Under the pieces are notes generated by a model. It was not told where the DNA came from. It was given only the letters and a program-made list of their open reading frames with translations, and searched no databases. Positions 9,123 through 13,071 of a stretch of DNA of 13,071 nucleotides are shown one piece after another. The stretch comes from Gemmatimonadota bacterium (lineage in GTDB: Bacteria; Gemmatimonadota; Gemmatimonadetes; Longimicrobiales; Longimicrobiaceae): positions 1 to 13,071 of the forward strand of contig JAHWJV010000049.1 of the NCBI GenBank assembly GCA_019348265.1, given 5' to 3'. Positions within the stretch are counted from its first letter, which is position 1, and each line of letters starts with the position of its first letter. Position numbers and translations under genes: made by a program.

Positions 9123-9884
9123 ATGCGACCGCTGATCGCGACGACCACGACCAGCTACGAGGACCCGAACTACCGCACGCCCCAGATCATGTTGGGAAGC
9201 CCGTACATCGCGGCGCTCGAGGCGATGGGCGGCACGCCCCTCCTGGTTACGCCAGCGCACGACGAAGAGTCGATCGGACGGCTGATCGACCTCGCGGACG
9301 GTCTGGTGTTGACGGGTGGAGAGGACGTGGACCCGGCATACTATGGGCAGGAGCCCCACACGAATCTCGCCTCCGTGAACCGCGCTCGGGACCGGATGGA
9401 GATGCTCGCGGTCGAGCGGGCGATCGAGCGCGGGATGCCTGTGCTCGCCATCTGCCGCGGTCTGCAGCTGCTGAACGTCGCCCTCGGAGGGACCCTGTTC
9501 CAGGACCTTCCCTCCCAGCGCGCGGAAGGGATCATCCACGAGCAAAGTGCGCCGATCACCGAGCGGTGGCACTCCGCCCGGATCGCGGAAGAGTCGCAGC
9601 TGGCGCAGATCTTCGGCGCGACGGATCTCTTCATCAACTCCTTCCATCACCAGGGGATCAACCGCCTCGCCGAGCCCCTGCGGCCCGTCGCATGGGCGGA
9701 GGATGGGCTGATCGAGGGCGTCGAGGGCCGAGACCACCCGTGGATGATCGGTGTACAGTGGCACCCGGAGCGCGGCGAAGCCGAAACGCGGGGAGACCGC
9801 CGCCACCCGGACAATCGGCTGTTTTACGCGTACCTGGAGGCGGCGAGAAAGTTCGGGGAGGAGACGGCGCTGGCGTACAAGTAG
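9123..9884 (+). CDS. Peptidase C26 / PuuD-like gamma-glutamyl hydrolase (class-I GATase fold)
   Basis: 253 aa, a cytoplasmic hydrolase of the gamma-glutamyl-gamma-aminobutyrate hydrolase (PuuD) family, which cuts gamma-glutamyl amide bonds. Nucleophile Cys111 sits in the elbow AICRGLQLLN. His214 and Glu216 in VQWHPER complete the triad. The LTGGEDVDPAYYG motif (64-76) is typical of the family. ATG at 9123 is chosen for the GGGAGG four bases upstream (9113-9118); an in-frame earlier start at 9078 has no such signal. No other polyamine or putrescine-degradation gene (puuA-C) is nearby, so the substrate is open: gamma-Glu-GABA, another gamma-glutamyl compound, or a peptide. It stands alone between a terminator and a convergent gene pair. 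Confidence 0.9.
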   Translation: MRPLIATTTTSYEDPNYRTPQIMLGSPYIAALEAMGGTPLLVTPAHDEESIGRLIDLADGLVLTGGEDVDPAYYGQEPHTNLASVNRARDRMEMLAVERAIERGMPVLAICRGLQLLNVALGGTLFQDLPSQRAEGIIHEQSAPITERWHSARIAEESQLAQIFGATDLFINSFHHQGINRLAEPLRPVAWAEDGLIEGVEGRDHPWMIGVQWHPERGEAETRGDRRHPDNRLFYAYLEAARKFGEETALAYK

Positions 9885-9886
9885 GA

Positions 9887-9932
9887 GTGCGAGAGTGCTG
9901 AGGGTGCGGTGGCTGCTTTCGCACGCTCGCAC
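9887..9932. repeat. Inverted octamer repeat / hairpin between convergent genes
   Basis: GTGCGAGAGTGC (9887-9898) and GCACGCTCGCAC (9921-9932) are complementary except for one pair and enclose a 22-nt loop. The right arm with its flank reads as two octamers, TTTCGCAC (9917-9924) and GCTCGCAC (9925-9932), the unit seen again at 11971-11986. It lies just before the end of the minus-strand gene and may help terminate both converging transcripts. Confidence 0.55.
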
Positions 9933-9939
9933 GAACCGT

Positions 9940-10182
9940 TCACCAGATCACGTCGAAATGCTCGATCTCATCCAGAGCGAAGGCGAGGTCGTCGCCGGCG
10001 TTGGTGGTACCGATGAGGAACTCGGACGGCCCACGGGGGCGGATCTCGCGGGGGACGACCATGTAGACCGTGCCGCGCCTGGAGAGCTGGACGCGAGCGC
10101 CCTCGACGATGGCGCGCTCGAGGCGGTCCATCTCCGCGGGGGACCAGTGGGTGTGGCCGCCACGCCTAGCGGGGCGGCTCAC
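9940..10182 (-). CDS. Uncharacterised 80-residue protein, coupled to the upstream membrane protein
   Basis: 80 aa, not recognised. The GTG start at 10182 overlaps the stop of the upstream gene in a GTGA (10179-10182), a classic translational-coupling arrangement. It has a basic N-terminus (SRPARRGGHTHW) and a short predicted helix (SPAEMDRLERAIVEGARV, 14-31). A beta-rich second half with RGTVYMVVPREIRP (36-49) ends in FALDEIEHFDVIW (68-80). It has no signal peptide, membrane segment or Cys. The second half looks like a small barrel, which is a guess. The tight overlap suggests a stoichiometric partner or a common role with the upstream protein. Confidence 0.75.
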   Translation of the reverse strand: MSRPARRGGHTHWSPAEMDRLERAIVEGARVQLSRRGTVYMVVPREIRPRGPSEFLIGTTNAGDDLAFALDEIEHFDVIW

Positions 10183-10790
10183 TTCGACGCCTCCGCTGGC
10201 TCCTCGCGCGGGCGCGGCTCGAGCGCCTCCGGCCGGACGGAGATGTAGAAGTTCTTGATGAACAGCGAGTCCACGCGCGCGAAAGACGCCTCCGGGAGGT
10301 CGCCGAACTTGCGTCCTGGCGGCGGCCGCGGGATGCGCACGCCGAGGGTGTCCATCCAGACCTCGAACTCCGCCTCGCTGATCTTCTCCAGGTAGCCGTC
10401 CACCTCGATCGACCCTCCGATACGTCGGAGCGCTTCCGGACTGGGCGGCGGCTCGAAGCGGACGAGGATGCGGCGGCCGCCGGGCGAGCGCACCCAGACG
10501 GCATTGCCGGCCACGCGGCTCTCAACCGCGCCGGTGAGCCGGATCAGCCGGCCGAGATCGCGGGTCTGCAGAGACTCCATGGACTGGAACGGCGTTGCCT
10601 GCGCGGGGAGCACCGGAGTCCGCTCCTCCCCGAAGTCCATCTGCGCGCCTACCTTGGGAGCCTCGGCCGGGTTGGTGGCGTCGCCCACCACGAAGGCGCT
10701 CGCCCAGAGAATGAAGCCCAGCGCCGCCAGAACCCCGACGTAGAGCCACAGTCGGTTCGCGCGGGGTTGTGCCAGACGAATGTCAGCCAT
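10179..10790 (-). CDS. Single-pass membrane protein with possible OB-like domain, function unknown
   Basis: 203 aa, not recognised. One transmembrane helix (LWLYVGVLAALGFILWASAF, 14-33) follows a short N-terminus, so the remainder is probably outside the membrane on the periplasmic side. A Pro/Ala-rich linker (38-68) leads to a beta-rich block at ~76-140 with LGRLIRLTGAVESRV, VWVRSPGGRRILVRF and GSIEVDGYLEKI. This spacing of strands resembles an OB-fold, as inference only. A second block (141-188) and a charged Pro/Glu tail (EPRPREEPAE) close the protein. ATG at 10790 is chosen because it directly precedes the membrane anchor; upstream in-frame sequence has no coding character. A -10-like TAATTT at 10814-10819 on this strand could start transcription. 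It diverges from the DsbA-like gene. Confidence 0.75.
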   Translation of the reverse strand: MADIRLAQPRANRLWLYVGVLAALGFILWASAFVVGDATNPAEAPKVGAQMDFGEERTPVLPAQATPFQSMESLQTRDLGRLIRLTGAVESRVAGNAVWVRSPGGRRILVRFEPPPSPEALRRIGGSIEVDGYLEKISEAEFEVWMDTLGVRIPRPPPGRKFGDLPEASFARVDSLFIKNFYISVRPEALEPRPREEPAEASK

Positions 10791-10858
10791 TATCACAGCA
10801 GGGGACAGGGATGAAATTACCGGACGTAGGGGGTGCAAAGAACATTCCCGCTCTACAC

Positions 10859-10887
10859 TTGCCGCCTCCCGGCGGGAAGGGTAATCT
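10859..10887 (+). promoter_or_regulatory. Sigma70-type promoter for the DsbA-like gene
   Basis: TTGCCG (10859-10864) and TAATCT (10882-10887) are separated by 17 bp, the optimal spacing. Transcription would start near 10894, leaving ~50 nt of leader. The start codon's ribosome-binding site GGAG lies at 10933-10936. An inverted repeat, TTCCCG (10845-10850) with CGGGAA (10873-10878), brackets the -35 and could be an operator. Confidence 0.5.
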
Positions 10888-10944
10888 TCCGGGCACTCGC
10901 AGGTAAACACCCTTGGCACCGCTATCCAGAACGGAGCAAAGATC

Positions 10945-11709
10945 GTGGCTCGCAAGCCCTCGCAGCGCAACCCGCTCATCCCGTTCTACGTCATCCTCGC
11001 GGTCCTGGCGGTAGGTGGGGCGATCTACCTCTTCAGCCAGCTAGGGGGTGGTGGGCGCGGGGTGGCGGTAAATGCTCCTGCGAACGTAACCGTCGATCCG
11101 GCGGAGATCTCCCGGGTCCAGGGGATCTCGATCGGGCGCGACGACGCTCCCGTCGTCATGTACGAGTTCGCGGACTACCAGTGCCCGCACTGCTCACAGT
11201 GGGTGAGCTTCATCGAGCCTCTGATCAAGGAGCGGCTCGTGAATACGGGGCTGGTTCGCTACGTCTACTACGAGTACCCGTTGGGCGGGGCGTTCCGACT
11301 CTCGTGGATGGCGGCGCGGGCCGGCCGATGCGCGAACGAGCAGGGTAAATTCTGGGAGTACCACGACCTCGTGTACGCGCGCCAGCAGACCTGGTCGCCG
11401 ATGAGTGAGGGCGACGCGGCCGACTTCTTCTCCGAGCTCTCCGGCGAAGCCGGTGCGGACCCGGAGCAGTTCGACAGCTGCCTGCGGTCCGACAAGTACG
11501 CGCGAGAAGTGACGCTCACCCGCCAGCTGGGGGACCAGCTCGGGGTCTCCGGCACGCCCGCCATCTTCATCAACGGGAAGCGGCTCCCCGAGGTCCCGGC
11601 CAGCTACAGCGAGCTGGAGGCCGTGGTGAAGCAGGAGGCTGGCGCCGCCGGCGGTGCGGCCGCTCCCACGCAGGCGGTGGATACGACGGTCCCGCCGCCC
11701 GGAATATGA
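10945..11709 (+). CDS. Membrane-anchored DsbA-like thiol:disulfide oxidoreductase (CPHC)
   Basis: 254 aa. An N-terminal membrane anchor (LIPFYVILAVLAVGGAIYLF, 11-30) is followed by a periplasmic DsbA/Thioredoxin_4 domain. The redox motif C80-P-H-C83 is the DsbA-type pair. The cis-Pro loop is GTPAIFING (Thr204-Pro205), and a further conserved Cys pair is at C129 (RCANEQGKFWEYHD) and C179 (FDSCL). It probably introduces or shuffles disulfides in exported proteins. The C-terminus is an Ala/Pro/Thr-rich tail (EAGAAGGAAAPTQ). It starts at GTG 10945, with GGAG 8 nt upstream. No DsbB or VKOR partner is in the window. A 69-residue gene follows after 45 bp, probably on the same transcript. Confidence 0.9.
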   Translation: MARKPSQRNPLIPFYVILAVLAVGGAIYLFSQLGGGGRGVAVNAPANVTVDPAEISRVQGISIGRDDAPVVMYEFADYQCPHCSQWVSFIEPLIKERLVNTGLVRYVYYEYPLGGAFRLSWMAARAGRCANEQGKFWEYHDLVYARQQTWSPMSEGDAADFFSELSGEAGADPEQFDSCLRSDKYAREVTLTRQLGDQLGVSGTPAIFINGKRLPEVPASYSELEAVVKQEAGAAGGAAAPTQAVDTTVPPPGI

Positions 11710-11754
11710 GCAAAGTCGCGGACGCGGAACACTCGACGCACACCGCCCTTGATC

Positions 11755-11964
11755 ATGCCCACTGAGCAGTCGAACGCCCGCGTACGCCTCGTCTTCGCAG
11801 ACGAGGGCACCTTCCACGCGGAGACGATCCTCGTCCCCCTGGAGCGACTCGACGAATACGAGCGCCTGATCGATCTCCTGCGCGAAGATCCCAGCGTCAC
11901 GCGCCACATCCACATCGACATGAAGCGCCTGGTCTCGGCGTACGTGGTCCGCGACGACCAGTGA
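11755..11964 (+). CDS. Uncharacterised 69-residue protein
   Basis: 69 aa, not recognised. It looks coding rather than spurious, with an alternating beta pattern (ARVRLVFADEGTFHAETILV), an amphipathic helix (LERLDEYERLIDLLREDP) and a final strand (KRLVSAYVV). It is a small cytoplasmic alpha/beta protein with no Cys and no signal peptide. ATG at 11755 is preferred over an in-frame TTG two codons upstream; neither has a good ribosome-binding site. It probably shares a transcript with the DsbA-like gene ahead of it. A PII- or ACT-like shape is imaginable, but there is no motif for it. Confidence 0.65.
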   Translation: MPTEQSNARVRLVFADEGTFHAETILVPLERLDEYERLIDLLREDPSVTRHIHIDMKRLVSAYVVRDDQ

Positions 11965-11970
11965 ACGCGC

Positions 11971-11986
11971 TTTCGCACTTTCGCAC
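11971..11986 (+). repeat. Two tandem TTTCGCAC octamers
   Basis: Two perfect direct copies fill the 21-bp gap between the convergent genes, and the last base is already part of the minus-strand stop codon. The unit matches the octamers at 9917-9932. In the other orientation it reads GTGCGAAA. Confidence 0.7.
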
Positions 11987-12648
11987 TATCTGCTCAGCTC
12001 GGCAATCGCTTTCTCGAACTCTGCGATGGGCTGCATGCCGGCGAGAACGCGCTGAGCGGCGTTGGGGTCCTCTCCGGCGCGCGGCTCGCGCAGGATGACG
12101 AAGGTCGGGGTGGCGGAGACGCCGCCGTTGGTACCCTGGATGAGGTCGGTCAGGAGCAGTGGAGCGACGCGATCCTGTCGCGTGCAGTCGCGGAAAGCGT
12201 CGAGGTTCAGCGAGAGCGCAGTCGCGTACCGGTCGAATTCCGCGGCCGGGTCGGTGGACTCGCCCCAGAGTGCCTGCTCGTCGTAGAGGCGGTCGTGCAT
12301 CGGCCAGAAGCTCCCCTGCGCCGCCGCGCACATTGCGGCTTCGGCGGCGACCCAGGAGCGGGAGTGGGAGGGGAAGGGGAGATTGTAGAAGACGATGCGC
12401 GCCTTCCCGGTGCGGACGTACAGGCTGTCCAGTGCGGGCATCGTCAGCTGGTTGAACTCGCGGCAGAAGGGGCACTGGAAGTCCGCCAGCTCGATGATGG
12501 TGATAGGCGCCTCTGCGGACCCTTTGCGGCGGCTCTCGTTCGCGCGCGTCAGCAGTGAATCTTCGGGCGCCACCTGCGCGGCGGCGGCCGACGAGAGGAG
12601 CGGCAGGAGCACGCCGAGGAGTGACGCGAGCCGGATCGACCAACGCAT
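11986..12648 (-). CDS. Secreted DsbA-like thiol:disulfide oxidoreductase (CPFC)
   Basis: 220 aa. A cleavable Sec signal peptide (MRWSIRLASLLGVLLPLLSS, cleavage likely after AAAAQ ~25) is followed by a DsbA/Thioredoxin_4 domain. The active-site pair is C59-P-F-C62, cis-Pro is SATPTF (Thr180-Pro181), and a second Cys pair is at C107 (MCAAAQGSFWPMHD) and C155 (FRDCTR). It is a periplasmic disulfide-exchange protein and a paralogue of the anchored CPHC protein encoded just to its left. Two starts are possible: ATG 12660 overlaps the upstream stop as ATGA, while ATG 12648 has GAGG six bases ahead, placed within that overlap. The latter is annotated; the signal peptide is intact either way. It is likely cotranscribed with the DUF402 gene. 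Confidence 0.88.
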   Translation of the reverse strand: MRWSIRLASLLGVLLPLLSSAAAAQVAPEDSLLTRANESRRKGSAEAPITIIELADFQCPFCREFNQLTMPALDSLYVRTGKARIVFYNLPFPSHSRSWVAAEAAMCAAAQGSFWPMHDRLYDEQALWGESTDPAAEFDRYATALSLNLDAFRDCTRQDRVAPLLLTDLIQGTNGGVSATPTFVILREPRAGEDPNAAQRVLAGMQPIAEFEKAIAELSR

Positions 12649-12656
12649 GTCTACCC

Positions 12657-13071
12657 TCATGGTGTGAGTGCCGCGCGCCGCGCGCGGTCGAGATCCCACT
12701 CTCGCACGTGCGGGGAGGGCCAGCTTCCGGCGCGCGCCGCCGTGGCGAGCTCTTCCGCCTCCTGCCTCGCCGCGCGCGCCGTCGCTTCATCCATCCAGCC
12801 CCGCTCGACCGCCTCCTCGAACTCGTCCTCGTCCAGCATCTCCACCCGACCGTCGGCGCCGAGCCACAGGTCGAGGCAGAGGTCCATCGTCTCCCACCGG
12901 TCCCCGTCCATCTGGACGGGAGTGAGGATATTCGCGTAGTAGCCGGTGAAGGTCCCATCGGCGAGATGGAAGCGGCCGATGTCGTGCCAGCGCCCCGGGA
13001 AAGTGAACCAGACGGCTGGCCCCGCGGGCTCCAGCACGACTCGCCCGCCCGCCATGACGGGCCGGCTGATC
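12657..13071 (-). CDS. DUF402-family protein, 5' end outside the window
   Basis: 137 residues are visible, reading from the right edge. The pattern is that of DUF402, the beta-barrel family that includes FomD and the nucleoside di-/triphosphatase Ntdp. Landmarks are WFTFPGRWHDIGRF, TGYYANILTPV, MDLCLDLWL and MLDEDEFEEA. In characterised members the Asp/Glu residues of the last two stretches bind metal for phosphate hydrolysis. An ATG exists at 13055, but family-like sequence (SRPV) continues upstream of it in frame and 132 aa would be short, so the true start is probably beyond the window. Its stop TGA overlaps a possible downstream ATG (12657-12660). A phosphatase role is only by family analogy. 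Confidence 0.8.
   Translation of the reverse strand, partial: ISRPVMAGGRVVLEPAGPAVWFTFPGRWHDIGRFHLADGTFTGYYANILTPVQMDGDRWETMDLCLDLWLGADGRVEMLDEDEFEEAVERGWMDEATARAARQEAEELATAARAGSWPSPHVREWDLDRARRAALTP

Noticed and set aside
10791..10979. Upstream start for the membrane protein at 10979
   Set aside because: It would overlap the divergent DsbA-like gene and its promoter, and the sequence before 10790 has no coding character.

Overview
The window is about 13 kb of GC-rich bacterial chromosome carrying mostly housekeeping genes. A Kdo-transferase gene (lipid A/LPS assembly), lipoprotein and Sec signal peptides and two periplasmic DsbA-like proteins point to a diderm. The gene mix, the high GC and the style of the small uncharacterised proteins fit a Gemmatimonadota-like organism. 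That placement is an inference from general resemblance, not from a marker phylogeny.

Layout, left to right. 1-770 (-) is an incomplete reading frame. Its first ~189 codons encode the N-terminal half of the Kdo transferase WaaA/KdtA, and the remainder, running off the left edge, is the middle of NAD-dependent DNA ligase LigA. This in-frame chimera is the strangest thing in the window; it is either an assembly or deletion junction or a real fusion. Divergent from it is uvrA (965-3805, +), followed by a lipoprotein of the endonuclease/exonuclease/phosphatase fold (3886-4713, +). A perfect 15-bp hairpin separates that gene from a convergent gene for a small secreted Gly/Asn/Asp-rich protein (4789-5325, -). 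After a 362-bp divergent intergenic region come gyrA (5688-8399, +), an orphan single-domain response regulator (8523-8960, +) and a class-I glutamine-amidotransferase-like peptidase C26/PuuD-family hydrolase (9123-9884, +), with intrinsic terminators after gyrA and after the regulator.

The right third holds two uncharacterised minus-strand genes coupled by a GTGA overlap (10790 down to 9940). Divergent from them, under a recognisable sigma70-type promoter, is a membrane-anchored DsbA-like thioredoxin (10945-11709, +) followed by a 69-residue protein (11755-11964, +). Facing these is a minus-strand pair: a DUF402-family protein cut by the right edge, and a second, secreted DsbA-like protein (12648-11986) overlapping it by ATGA if the upstream start is used.

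Between the genes there is a recurring kind of DNA: short arrays of period 7 (930-957, 4769-4782, 5375-5395, 9026-9060) and period 8 (9887-9932, 11971-11986), placed at gene ends or just before starts. No CRISPR, transposase, phage, tRNA or rRNA is visible, and no defence or biosynthetic system. Apart from the chimera and the short intergenic repeats this is an ordinary core-genome region.
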